Of a stretch of 64,000 bases of DNA, positions 51,930-60,740 are shown piece by piece. The DNA comes from VAZQ01 sp963817135 (GTDB lineage: Bacteria; Pseudomonadota; Alphaproteobacteria; Rhizobiales; Xanthobacteraceae). The position numbers were made by a program, and so were the translations under genes. How positions within the stretch are numbered: the first letter of the stretch is position 1; each line of letters starts with the position of its first letter. The stretch lies in NCBI GenBank assembly GCA_963817135.1, contig CAWFNG010000013.1, positions 1 to 64,000 on the forward strand, read 5' to 3'. The notes below the pieces were generated by a model that had not been told where the DNA came from, did no database searches, and saw only the letters and a program-made list of their open reading frames with translations.

Positions 51930-53575
51930 TTACTTTCACCAATATGATTAATTTGTACAGCAAATGCTTCAAAACTTATTGTCATACTGATTATTCCTTA
52001 TGATCGATGTTTCGTTTTCAATAAACAAAAATTATTGGTATTCTAATATTTGCGCACTAACAAAACTTATCTGATTTAATTTTTGCGACGAAGACCGCGT
52101 CTGCCTGAACGATGTAAAGATTGAGTTCGGTGTTCACCAATGCAGTTCAGTTTTTCGAGCGAGATGACATTGTCTGAAAGAAGTGAAAAATAATCCAACT
52201 TGAGTATATGCGGATGAATGGGAGAAATAAAAAACGAAGGGAACTGGAAGTCACCGTTCCCCTCTTCAATCTAATTTCTTAGATTTTGCACTTTGGAATG
52301 CAATACTATTTATCGAGAAAAAAGACAGAGTCCGGACTAAGGGACAAAATTTGGGGATTAGTTCGTTATTTGGCAATGCTTGCCTCGGCCTCGTTCCTCG
52401 GCCTCGTCAAACTTCGTGTCTCTTTGTTTGTTGATTTAATTCTTTTTCAAAACAGTATTATGAGCCGAAGCGAAGCGAAGGCTCATGCGAAGCAATACAT
52501 TCGTTGTAGTTCATTTATTTAATTCTTAAATATTCATTGCCCGTTGTTCGGGAGACGCATTTTGGGCTGCGTTAACAGCCGAAATGCATCTTGGGGGTTG
52601 GGATTTGCCCATGTCGTCCCGGTCGAGCATATTGATTTGAATAATTTCTTGCGAAGAAAAGTGCGGTTGTGCGATCTACTTTTCCACTTTGCGGTTATAT
52701 TCAGTTTGGAGGTTTCCACCTACAACGCCAACATCCTAGAGCCAATCAATCGACTGTTAGGATGTTCCTGGGTCGTCAACGCTAGACGTTGCCCAGATCG
52801 TGCCAATGGTGTTCACCATCGGCTTTTGGACTATTCCTACGCCACCGTTAGATTCTTCATCCAGACCCGCGTAGTTTCTGCTTTGGCACAGAGATTGTCC
52901 CTATTCATTAGGAGCAACGGTCCCTATTAGCAACTTCCGGGACCAAGGATAATTCCAAAGTGTGACAATGTTTGCGTCGTATACAAAATATAACAATTTG
53001 TTAGTTTGAGGCTTCGTTCTTCCGGCCTGCTTTTCTGTTCCACTGTATCCTAGCGGCCGTTTGTTCGAGACGTTTACTCGGTCGTATCACCAATCAGCCC
53101 GCCTCGATTGAACAATGGGCCTCAGTTATTTATCTCAATTTGGTATGCCCGTTTACATGACCTGATATGCAAAAGGGCCGTAGCAAATATTTGTTGGTCG
53201 CAAAAAATAAGAAATGTTCCGAACGAATATTCGGTCGTCCTCCTAACAAACTAATAAAATCCTTGCCTTACCTTACCTTACCGCGCCACTAATATTAGCA
53301 TAGTGGGTCGGATTTCACCAAGAAGAAACTGTTCTCTTCGACCAAATATTTGTTCGTCAAACAAATAATTATTAATCTAAGGTTTTGGGGGGATAATTAC
53401 TCGAACAGCCTAAATAGCCGTGAGCTTTTGCCGAAAGAACGATCACCTTACCCAAAAAATAAAAAATAAAATAAGAAATGACCACCAAACAAAAAGTACT
53501 CAAACTTGAAGACCTGCAAATAAAAGTCAGTGTTGAAAATATTTGTTTGAATCCGAGCGGTTGGAAAACAATTGA
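51930..53575. other. AT-rich segment without confident genes
   Basis: 1,646 bases of markedly low GC (for example 13 G/C in the 60 bases from 52021, by hand count). Short frames exist on both strands (52286-52522 plus, 52534-52719 minus, 52544-52930 plus) but none has a recognisable product. Features seen: a minus-strand terminator (52229-52261), an inverted repeat atgagcc/ggctcat at 52460-52485 enclosing gaagcgaagcgaa, ctcggc repeats near 52384-52407, and an accttaccttaccttacc run near 53265-53282. Confidence 0.5.
52229..52261 (-). terminator. Intrinsic terminator, minus strand
   Basis: Arms gggaac (52239-52244) and gttccc (52256-52261). On the minus strand the hairpin is followed by CTTCG and then six T residues. 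It would end leftward transcripts entering from beyond 52262, implying an unrecognised minus-strand transcription unit there. Confidence 0.5.
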
Positions 53576-53956
53576 CAGCACAACAATAAAGAAATTAGAC
53601 TCAGACGTTTCCCTGATGGGTTCATTCACTTCCTGGTCAATGGCGAAATTCATCGAAGTCTTTGTTGGAAGGTAGTCGAGCAGGAATACGAGAACAGATT
53701 CCGTAACGGCGGGCAGTGCAAGCCATACAGTTTTTATGTTGTCAAAGACGGCCGAAGATATAGCCATCTGTACATTCACAACGGTTCTGTGGGTACCCGA
53801 GATGGATTTGCCGCTCGATATTCCTCGACATGTTTCTCCCGCAAACAGCGAGCGATCTATCAGCACTATCGACGGCAAGGCATCTCCCGAGCACGGTCAC
53901 GAGAGCAGGCATTAGAGAAGCGACGGCGCGGCTCGATAGCTCAAGCCGCTCATTGA
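53576..53956 (+). pseudogene. Broken ORF of unknown function, no start codon
   Basis: A 126-codon open frame with protein-like composition but no ATG, GTG or TTG near its beginning: FPDGFIHFLVNGEIHRSL, KVVEQEYENRFRNGGQ, KPYSFYVVKDGRRYSHLYIH, GFAARYSSTCFSRKQRAIYQ and a basic end (ISRARSREQALEKRRRGS). An ATG-initiated frame from 53478 (MTTKQKVLKLEDLQIKVSVE) overlaps it in another phase and stops at 53675, so the two may be halves of one frameshifted gene. The basic, aromatic-rich sequence suggests nucleic-acid binding, without a family match. Confidence 0.45.
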
Positions 53957-54243
53957 CCGGCCTCGACCAGCGCCTCGACCAGCGCCTCGACCAGGACGCC
54001 TCGACCAGGACCATCGCGAAACGGTAGGCTCCGGCGACCAGCACCGGCCCCTTCGGGGAAACTTTGCCGGTATCCCCTTCCCACAACCCAATCAATTGAA
54101 ATTGCTCGTATAACGATGCTTAAGCGATAGACCGCAACCCTTACAAACCCTCGACAAAACAATGGCTTAGAACATTACAAATTGGTAATGTTTTTTGCCT
54201 TATTCATAATTTCTAAGTGGTGCATAAAAATATGCCCATTGAT
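53957..54243 (+). repeat. Short tandem repeat and gap before the recombinase gene
   Basis: cctcgaccagcg occurs at 53961 and 53973, with variants at 53985 and 53999 (cctcgaccagga), a 12-14-base tandem array ending near 54012. It is GC-rich, abutting the AT-rich side. The rest of the gap holds a terminator at 54171. Confidence 0.55.
54171..54196 (+). terminator. Intrinsic terminator
   Basis: An 8-bp stem aacattac/gtaatgtt (54171-54178, 54185-54192) with a 6-base loop, followed by a T run (t91-t96 in total six Ts). It separates the broken ORF at 53576 from the serine recombinase. The stem is AT-rich but perfect. Confidence 0.6.
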
Positions 54244-54271
54244 TTGACATTGGTATTTCAATGCATATCTT
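54244..54271 (+). promoter_or_regulatory. Sigma-70-like promoter for the serine recombinase
   Basis: TTGACA (54244-54249), a 16-base spacer and TATCTT (54266-54271), 28 bases before the ATG at 54299. A perfect -35 consensus is rare in this GC-rich window. Confidence 0.5.
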
Positions 54272-54298
54272 ACTTGCAAAATTGCGGGAGATACCAAA

Positions 54299-54847
54299 AT
54301 GACCGTATATGGATACGCAAGGGTAAGCACTGACGGCCAAAGCCTTGCCAGCCAGGACGCCCAATTACACGCGGCGGGCGCGGCCAAGGTCTATTCGGAA
54401 AAGGTATCGGGCGCGAAGACTGACCGCGCCGAACTCGCCAAGGTGCTGGCGCGTCTGGAGCCGGAAGACGTGCTGATGGTCACGCGGCTAGATCGGCTCG
54501 CTAGATCAACCCGAGACTTGCTCAATATCCTGCACACGCTTGGCGAGAAGAACGTGGGCTTCAAATCGCTGGCCGACACATGGGCCGACACGACCACCCC
54601 GCACGGTCGTCTCCTAGTCGTCATGCTGGCAGGAATTGCCGAGTTTGAACGCGAACTAATCAAGGCCAGGACAAGCGACGGCCGGGACCGTGCAAAGGCC
54701 AGAGGTGTGCGATTTGGGCGTCCTATGACCATGACTGCCCATCAACGGCAAGAGGCGCTCCAGAGGCTCGCTACAGGCGAGACACAAGCCGATTTGGCCA
54801 GATCATATGGTGTAAGCCAAGCAACTATATCGCGGCTGGCCGCCTAA
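54299..54847 (+). CDS. Serine recombinase (resolvase/invertase)
   Basis: A 182-residue small serine recombinase. The catalytic domain has Ser10 in YGYARVSTDGQSLASQ, the Arg-rich active-site segment VTRLDRLARSTRDLLNIL and IAEFERELIKARTSDGR. The C-terminal helix-turn-helix is QADLARSYGVSQATISRL. The length is normal for resolvases/invertases. GGGAGATACCAAA precedes the ATG and a good promoter lies upstream. GC content returns to the high level of the chromosome within this gene. It catalyses site-specific recombination between paired res/inv sites; none is obvious nearby. A related HNH gene starts eight bases after its stop. Confidence 0.9.
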   Translation: MTVYGYARVSTDGQSLASQDAQLHAAGAAKVYSEKVSGAKTDRAELAKVLARLEPEDVLMVTRLDRLARSTRDLLNILHTLGEKNVGFKSLADTWADTTTPHGRLLVVMLAGIAEFERELIKARTSDGRDRAKARGVRFGRPMTMTAHQRQEALQRLATGETQADLARSYGVSQATISRLAA

Positions 54848-54854
54848 ATAATGG

Positions 54855-55428
54855 ATGATATGTTTGACCTTCTGTGTTGCCTGCGGCGGCTCTAATCCCG
54901 AGCATCTACACCAGCACCACCTGCACCACCTTGTCCCCCGATCATGCGGGGGACGGATGATGAAACCAACCTGATCACGCTATGTGTCGCCTGTCATGGC
55001 AAGGTGCATGGTAGGAACGTCAATATCAATCATCACGAACTGACCAAAATCGGCATTGCCAAAGCAAAGGCACGAGGAACGGTGTGCGGCAATCCCAACC
55101 TAGCGAAGTCGCAAAGCTTGGCAGGGAGGCTGTAAAGGCAAATGCAAGGCGGTTTGCCGCCAATGTCCGGCCCATCATCGATGACATCATGCGAGGCGGC
55201 GCGACCAGCCACAATGCCATTGCTGCGAAGCTCAATGAGCGCAATGTTCGCACGGCTCGCGGTGGTATCTGGATCTCATGTTCAGGTTGGCGCGATCTTG
55301 AGCGCCTAGCCAACTTGCCGGCGCGTTCGCCGGCCGGCGCAAATGTAGGCTTTTTCCCGGTACGTCTCTGCCTGCCGGCGCGGCGATCTTCACCATCATG
55401 CGCCAGCACCATCCTGCAGGACGCCTGA
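54855..55428 (+). pseudogene. HNH nuclease/recombinase-tail gene with two frameshifts
   Basis: Begins at ATG 54855 (MICLTFCVACGGSNPEHLHQ) eight bases after the recombinase stop. The first frame has the first zinc pair and LVPRSCGG. At the G5 run near 54947-54951 one base is missing; the next frame has TDDETNLITLCVACHGKVHG, the HNH core. Near 55100 another base is missing, after which EVAKLGREAVKANARRFAAN and then ATSHNAIAAKLNERNVRTAR continue to 55428. The last part resembles the C-terminal region of serine resolvases (AIA-x-x-LN-x-R-x-V-x-TARGG). The unbroken product would be about 190 residues joining an HNH to a recombinase-type DNA-binding tail. Confidence 0.65.
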
Positions 55429-55432
55429 CCCC

Positions 55433-55471
55433 AATTACGAATAACCGCAATTTTGGAATTACGAATAACCA
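55433..55471 (+). repeat. Short direct repeat after the HNH gene
   Basis: aattacgaataacc occurs at 55433-55446 and again at 55457-55470, a 24-base period between converging genes. It might be a protein-binding or recombination site. Confidence 0.45.
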
Positions 55472-55541
55472 GCAATTTTTTGCGGGCGCTATTCACATTG
55501 CTTTTTGGTTCGCCATCACAAGATTGGTCACCGACTAAAGA

Positions 55542-56065
55542 TCACTCGGGAATGTATGGCACCACCGGCCATATAATCGGCATCGCACTTCGTGGTGTTT
55601 GGTCAGTCCTTTTCATAGACCATTCGTGGGAGCCATCTTCTCTCCGATATTCTATGCGGATTTCTAGTTTGCTGTCGTAAAGAGACAAATTATTGGCCTT
55701 CTTCCAACCAGGAATTAGGCGTTCCCAATCGTCAATTTCATGGTACTGCCCTGCTGCAAGATGTTCCTTTAGCACTTTTTCGATTGCCTTCTTTATTCTG
55801 CTAATCTGCGCACCTTTCGATTTCAATGCAATATCAGGGAATGCTATCAAACAGGTTTGGAAGACATATTCGAAATAGTTTCGTCCGCTGCCTGATCCTT
55901 TGCCTGTCGAAATTCTCTCCCCGGTGCGGCTCAACAAAAGGCCATTCAAAAACTGCACGAGCGTAACTAAACTAGTTCGACCTGTTTTCTTGCCGGTCCT
56001 CTCATAATAATGAATTTGGCTAACGCCTTATCATACCAGTTTACCAATCTCTCTTTCTCTTCCAC
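55542..56065 (-). pseudogene. Hypothetical element protein, frameshifted near its start
   Basis: From GTG 56065 the product reads EEKERLVNWYDKALAKF; near 56001-56016 one base is lost and a second frame continues IHYYERTGKKTGRTSLVTLV, QFLNGLLLSRTGERIS, YFEYVFQTCLIAFPD and a charged end (YDSKLEIRIEYRREDGSHEW) to 55542. The joined protein would be about 174 residues, soluble, with a helical N-terminal half. A shorter product from a GTG at 55958 (138 residues) is open without a frameshift. It starts 13 bases after the upstream gene's stop, so the two form an operon. Family unknown. Confidence 0.5.
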
Positions 56066-56077
56066 GATATGCTCTAG

Positions 56078-56449
56078 CTAGTCCCTGATCACCTGAATTT
56101 CTCGCGGCGGAATCTTTTCCTGACCGTCAAGACCCATCGCCAGAGCGTCAAAGAAATCGGCTTTTGTTGAAATCTTTCTGTTACCTTTGGAGTTGGAAAT
56201 TACGTTCTCTAACATCTTTTTGCATTTGGCTTCCGCATCCCGAACCTTGGAAAGAGCATATTCCCACGCTTCCCCGCATTGCTCTTTCGCATCCTGACGC
56301 AATTCTCGGCAATAGGCGATGCAATCATCCAATTGAATGCGAGCGTCGGCAGGAGGTCCTGAGAGTTCGGAAATCGTAGTCCATTGATCGTCCGAAATCA
56401 CCGGTTCATAGTGAACCTCCTGAATTTTTCCACCGACAACGAATAACAT
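56078..56449 (-). CDS. Hypothetical element protein (123 aa)
   Basis: A 123-residue soluble protein beginning MLFVVGGKIQEVHYEPVISD. The middle is a long helix with several cysteines (DDCIAYCRELRQDAKEQCGE, ALSKVRDAEAKCKKMLENVI) and the end is PPREIQVIRD. Its ATG is preceded by AAGGAGACAGCAAA on the minus strand. First gene of a two-gene minus-strand operon, divergent from the methyltransferase gene, sharing the 56450-56681 control region. No domain recognised. Confidence 0.55.
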   Translation of the reverse strand: MLFVVGGKIQEVHYEPVISDDQWTTISELSGPPADARIQLDDCIAYCRELRQDAKEQCGEAWEYALSKVRDAEAKCKKMLENVISNSKGNRKISTKADFFDALAMGLDGQEKIPPREIQVIRD

Positions 56450-56681
56450 TTTGCTGTCTCCTTTCTTATGCTGATTTGTAGATTTGAGGTAGCTGTTCCA
56501 TTTGGAACAGTAGCTCTACACACCGGGGTGGCAAGCCTTCGCGTCCATCCCGAATTGCACCTCCGGAAATCTGCCAATGCGGGGTGGGTATTTTATGGGT
56601 GTCGAAAATTGAGTTTCCATATACTAGGCGCACGGGATCGTGCAGACAAAGTTTGGTCTTGTTTCCCGGCGGGTAAGCAAT

Positions 56682-58133
56682 ATGGATGCGTCTGTCTTGG
56701 TGCAGATTGACCCGGAATTCCAGCGCCTGATTCCGCCATTGCGGCCGGACGAATTGGCGCAGCTTGAAGCGAACATCCTGCGCGACGGTTGCCTTGAACC
56801 GCTGTCGATTTGGCGGAAGCTGCTGCTTGACGGGCACAAGCGGCTGGAAATTTGTCAGCAACACAACAAGCCATTTGCGGTCAAGGAAATAACGCTCTCT
56901 GATCGTGACCATGCGAAGGCGTGGATCACCCAGCGTCAACTTGGCAGGCGTAACCTTACCGACGATCAACGCGCCATGGTCGCGAATGACCGGAGAGAAA
57001 TTCTTTCACAGATCGCGCGGCGGGAACGGGCCAAAATCGCAGGAAAAACCGGCGGGCGTAATCATCCCAAGGATTTCAGCTTGGAGGCTGAATTGGCCCG
57101 CAAGCTGAAAGCAGGAAAACGCATCAGGTCGATTGTTGCGCAAGAAAGCAAACTTCCTGAGAAAAAAATTCGGACCGCGCAAGAAATCACGAGGGCTGAT
57201 CGAAACGTGGCCGATATGGTGCGTTCCGGCGCCATCAGTTTGGTTGAGGGCAAACGTCTGACTGCCTTGCCTGCGCAGGTTCGCAGTGGTGCCATCGCAG
57301 CAGTCAAAAGCGGCACCGACGTTTGCAAGGCTGTCCGTGCAGCCAAGCGGGCGGATTACAACGGCAGAGTCGCAGCAGCCAAGCCGAAGCCGTTAGAAGG
57401 CACCTATCGCATCTTTTACGCCGACAATCCCTGGAAATACGTCGGTCTCAACAAGTGCGATGAACACGGCCACGCTGAACGTCACTATGATTGCTTGGAT
57501 GACGTTCAACTTTGCAACTACCGTCCCGGCAATGGCTCGCGTCTGGTCAGGGACATGGCCGATGAGAACGCCGTTTTATTTCTGTGGGTGCCATCGCCCA
57601 TGTTGAAGCGATGCTTTGCCATCATCGACGCGTGGGGCTTCGAGTACAAAGCCTCGTTTGTCTGGGATAAGGTCAAGCATATGATGGGCCACTACAACAG
57701 CGTCAGGCACGAGTTGCTACTGATCTGTACTCGCGGCTCATGCAAGCCCGATATCCCGAAGCTGATTGATTCAGTGCAAGTGATTGAGCGGCGCGGGAAG
57801 CACTCGCAAAAACCCGAAGAATTCTATTCCATCATCGAAGGCATGTACGACCACGGTCGCAAGCTGGAACTGTTCGCTCGCTCCCGATGTGAAGGATGGG
57901 ACGCGGACGGAAATGAACTCGTTGCCAAGGGCAGCGCCGTCCTGCAGGACAGGGAGCCGCGCCCCGGCGCGCCGGTCGATGTCGCCGCAAGACCAGGAGC
58001 CGCCGCCAGCACCGGCTTGATCGATATCGCCCAGGTCAATGCGATTGCAGCACGAGCTTCGATATCGCGGACCACGGTACTAGCGCATCCCCCCAATCAC
58101 GATGACGGCCTAGGCCGTCGAGGTACGCTTTGA
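56682..58133 (+). CDS. ParB-like domain fused to MT-A70-type adenine methyltransferase
   Basis: A 483-residue fusion. Residues about 8-100 are a ParB/Srx-like N-domain: FQRLIPPLRPDELAQLEANI, CLEPLSIWRKLLLDGHKRLE, WITQRQLGRRNLTDDQRA. A helical, basic linker (ARKLKAGKRIRSIVAQESKL, likely DNA-binding) leads to an MT-A70 domain: YRIFYADNPWKYVG with D248-N-P-W251 at the catalytic position, NAVLFLWVPSPMLKRCFAII, FVWDKVKHMMGHYNSVRHEL and KPEEFYSIIEGMY. The catalytic tetrad is normally DPPW; here Asn replaces the first Pro (codon AAT). Predicted to methylate adenine N6 in DNA or to regulate it, as in phage and element methyltransferases. ATG 56682 follows GGCGGGTAAGCAAT; the frame is open to 56640. 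Confidence 0.87.
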   Translation: MDASVLVQIDPEFQRLIPPLRPDELAQLEANILRDGCLEPLSIWRKLLLDGHKRLEICQQHNKPFAVKEITLSDRDHAKAWITQRQLGRRNLTDDQRAMVANDRREILSQIARRERAKIAGKTGGRNHPKDFSLEAELARKLKAGKRIRSIVAQESKLPEKKIRTAQEITRADRNVADMVRSGAISLVEGKRLTALPAQVRSGAIAAVKSGTDVCKAVRAAKRADYNGRVAAAKPKPLEGTYRIFYADNPWKYVGLNKCDEHGHAERHYDCLDDVQLCNYRPGNGSRLVRDMADENAVLFLWVPSPMLKRCFAIIDAWGFEYKASFVWDKVKHMMGHYNSVRHELLLICTRGSCKPDIPKLIDSVQVIERRGKHSQKPEEFYSIIEGMYDHGRKLELFARSRCEGWDADGNELVAKGSAVLQDREPRPGAPVDVAARPGAAASTGLIDIAQVNAIAARASISRTTVLAHPPNHDDGLGRRGTL

Positions 58134-58223
58134 CGACGCGGCGCATCCGATTCGCAATTCGGCGCTGCGCATTAGGATTGGGCGCATGGCGGTCATGGTG
58201 GTCAGGGTTTTTTGAGACAGTCC

Positions 58224-58304
58224 ATGGCAGACATCATCAAATTGCACGGCGACACCGCCGACACGGACACCGCCGCCAATGATAAGGAACGCGGGACGGC
58301 CTGA
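58224..58304 (+). CDS. Tiny ORF coupled to the next gene (26 aa)
   Basis: MADIIKLHGDTADTDTAAND begins a 26-residue acidic peptide whose stop overlaps the ATG of the 58304 gene (TGATG). It may be a leader peptide or only a translational coupler. It is too short to classify. Confidence 0.35.
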   Translation: MADIIKLHGDTADTDTAANDKERGTA

Positions 58305-58678
58305 TGCCGAAGGTCAACGGAAGTTGCTCGATTGGGCAATATCGGTGCTTGAACGCGCTTGGTCTGATTCAGGCGATGGATGCCGCCACCACAGTAGAGG
58401 AACTGCAACGCATCAAGTTCAAGTTCGACGCCGCAGACACCGCTGCTGCCGATAGCACTGAAGTGATGCTCGCCATCAAAGAAGCATTGCATCCCACCGA
58501 TGGCTCACACCGTGAGGCGCACTTCGACAATCTATCGGCGGTGGCGCTCAAGAGGATTCTGAAAAATCGTTTTACCGATTTGTATAAAGACCGTGAGAAG
58601 GCATTGTTGCTAGGTGGTGATCAACAATCATCATCATCGAGCGGTGGGCCCCATACTATGATTGGACTGCTGATCTGA
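58304..58678 (+). CDS. Hypothetical element protein (up to 124 aa)
   Basis: MPKVNGSCSIGQYRCLNALG starts a soluble helical protein; TVEELQRIKFKFDAADTAAA and AHFDNLSAVALKRILKNRFT look like genuine coding sequence. The last ~15 residues (after GGDQQSSSSSGG, a CAT repeat at 58629-58641) may be out-of-frame, because VapE-like sequence begins in another frame right after it. Whether it was a separate gene or the N-terminus of the VapE gene is open. Confidence 0.45.
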   Translation: MPKVNGSCSIGQYRCLNALGLIQAMDAATTVEELQRIKFKFDAADTAAADSTEVMLAIKEALHPTDGSHREAHFDNLSAVALKRILKNRFTDLYKDREKALLLGGDQQSSSSSGGPHTMIGLLI

Positions 58679-59955
58679 TCCGTGACGATAAGGGCAAGAT
58701 CGTCACCAATGTCGCCAACCTCACTTTGATGTTGCGTCATCATCCGGATTGGGCAGGAGTGTTCGCCTATAGCGAGTTCACTGGCACACATCGTCATCAG
58801 GCAGCAACCACCATGGGGCGGCGAGCAACCCGATACATCATGGACGGCTGAACACACCATCATACATGTGTCTGGTTCTGCCGCAACGGCATGAACAATC
58901 CACCTCGAGGGATGCTGTGATGCGAGCGGTGAAGGTGGTCGCCAAAGAGAATCCATTCCATGAAGTGCGCGACTATTTGGAATCTCTCGTTTGGGATGGG
59001 GTGCCTCGGATTGAAAGTTGGCCGCAGATATACCTTGGCGTCAAGGACAGTCCCTATGTTCGTGCCGTCGCCTCACGATTTCTGATTTCAGCAGTTGCTC
59101 GCATCTATGAGCCGGGAATGCAAGGTTGACCACATGCCGGTGCTGGAGGGAGCACAGGGCAAGAAGAAGAAATCGCAAACGGTGGCTGCGATGGTGCCAA
59201 AGCGAGAAGTGGTTCACCGATCAAATCTCGTCCGTCACCAACAAAGACGCCAAGATGGAAGTCGCTGGTGTGTGGTTTATGGAGTGGGCGGAAATGGAGG
59301 TGGTGACAAGAGCCACATCGTCAGCAGCGAAACGCTTCATTACCCACCAGGATGATAGGTTCCGTCCGCCGTATGAGAAGCATCTCATCGATGGCCTCGA
59401 CAATGCGTGTTTGTTGGAACCATCAATCCAATTCCAGGGGAGGGTTACCTGAAAGACCCAACCGGCGCACGACAATTCTGGCCGCTGGCATGTGAGGGTG
59501 AACCCGACCTCGACGGCCTCAAGCGTGATCGTGACCAGTTATGGGCTGAGGCGGTGCATCAGTACAAGGCGGGAGTGAAATGGTGGTTGGAGAGGCCAGA
59601 TTAGAGGCGCTGGCAACTGCCGAACAGGAACTTCGCCGCGCCCGAGATAATTGGGAGCTGCCAATCCGCGAATGGATTGGGAAACCGCACCGAGGTGACC
59701 ATTGAACAGGTGATGACCGGGGCGCTTGGTCTTTCAACATCTCATTCCGGTGAGATTCGAGTTGCGAAAATCCTGACACGTCATTTGGGCTTCAAGCAAT
59801 GCCGACCGCGCAAGGGAAGCAAACGGTACCAATGCTATCGGCGGGAGATGCTTGTGACGGAAGCAGCGGCACCACAAGCCACGCGCAAAGCGCCCAAGGC
59901 GAGGGCCAAGCGGCGGCGAAAATCGTCCAAGCGCCGGTCAGGACGGCGCAAATAA
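58650..59955 (+). pseudogene. VapE-type primase/helicase gene, multiply frameshifted
   Basis: Fragments in successive frames reproduce one virulence-associated-E-family ATPase: WTADLIRDDKGKIVTNVANL (58664 on), QQPPWGGEQPDTSWTAEHT, VVAKENPFHEVRDYLESLVW and PYVRAVASRFLISAVARIYE (58866-59129), KVDHMPVLEGAQGKKKKS (Walker A region, 59107 on), EKWFTDQISSVTNKDAKMEV and DRFRPPYEKHLIDGLDNA (59126-59452), then VGTINPIPGEGYLKDPTGAR with RDQLWAEAVHQYKAGVKWWL (59407-59604), and a C-terminal part to 59955. Five or more indels separate them. Such proteins drive replication of phages and satellites. Walker A reads GAQGKKKKS rather than GxxGxGKS, suggesting base loss there too. Confidence 0.75.
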
Positions 59956-59993
59956 CCCTGACCACCCTGACCACCAACAAGGAGCCCATCCCC

Positions 59994-60683
59994 ATGACGA
60001 ACTTCGTTCTCGTGTCGCCCAATCGCAACCAACCCGACAAGAAAGCCGCCGGTCAACTCAAGCCATACGGGCAGCGAGACTACATCCTGCTCGATAAATC
60101 TGGCTCGATGGATGAGAATGGGAAATGGGAGGAGGCACTAACAGCCGTCAACATTTACATCCGCACCTTGAGGGACAAACAGGTCGATACCAAAATCACG
60201 GCGGTGGTGTTCGACCATGAGTACAAGATTGTGCGCCGGGGCATTGCTCCCTCCGTGTGCGCTCCAATCACAAACAAGGATGCGGAGCCTGATGGCGGCA
60301 CAGCCCTCCATGATTCCATCGGGAAGATCGTTCTCCAAGCCAAAACGGACAATCCGGAGAAGGCTACTATCGTCATCATGACGGATGGTGAGGACTTCGG
60401 CAGTTGCGAACTGACAGCGGCCCATGCGGCAGGCATGTTGGCTGACTGTCGGAGGCGAGGTTGGCAAGTCATCTTCCTGGGCATGGCGTTTGACAACACG
60501 TTGCTGGCGAAAACGTATGGTCTCGATCCCAACCAGACCATTGCGGCCGGAGTGAAAGACATCGCCATGACCATGCAAAAGGCGGCAGAGAAGCGAGCCG
60601 CCTATGGTCAGACCGGACAACGCATCTCATTTACCGATGCCGAGAAGAAGGACGCCGGGAAGCTCCTCATTACTGGAACGTGA
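59994..60683 (+). CDS. von Willebrand factor A domain protein
   Basis: A 229-residue cytosolic vWA protein. The start MTNFVLVSPNRNQPDKKAAG has AAGGAGCCCATCCCC upstream; the frame is open further back to 59799 but overlaps the VapE remnant. The MIDAS motif is LLDKSGSMDENGKW (Asp34, Ser36, Ser38), with the third-loop Thr in DGGTALHDSI and the Asp in IVIMTDGEDFGSCELTAAHA. No signal or membrane segment, unlike the TadG-like vWA protein at 31.7 kb. It sits between the replication gene and excisionase of the element. Similar stand-alone vWA proteins occur in phages. Function unknown; metal-dependent protein binding is likely. Confidence 0.82.
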   Translation: MTNFVLVSPNRNQPDKKAAGQLKPYGQRDYILLDKSGSMDENGKWEEALTAVNIYIRTLRDKQVDTKITAVVFDHEYKIVRRGIAPSVCAPITNKDAEPDGGTALHDSIGKIVLQAKTDNPEKATIVIMTDGEDFGSCELTAAHAAGMLADCRRRGWQVIFLGMAFDNTLLAKTYGLDPNQTIAAGVKDIAMTMQKAAEKRAAYGQTGQRISFTDAEKKDAGKLLITGT

Positions 60684-60740
60684 TGGAGACTGCCACCATC
60701 TCAATTCTAGATTAATTCTTTAAAATGCTCGCCAGGAAAT

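Noticed and set aside
52286..52930. Two plus-strand frames in the AT-rich segment
   Set aside because: Low-GC DNA should have many stops, and these frames lack ribosome sites and any family resemblance; the evidence is too thin.
53372..53878. 168-codon minus-strand frame
   Set aside because: It is antisense to the more protein-like plus-strand frame at 53576-53956.
55433..55471. Possible CRISPR-like repeat
   Set aside because: Only two 14-base copies with a 10-base gap; no array, no spacers of constant length and no cas genes.
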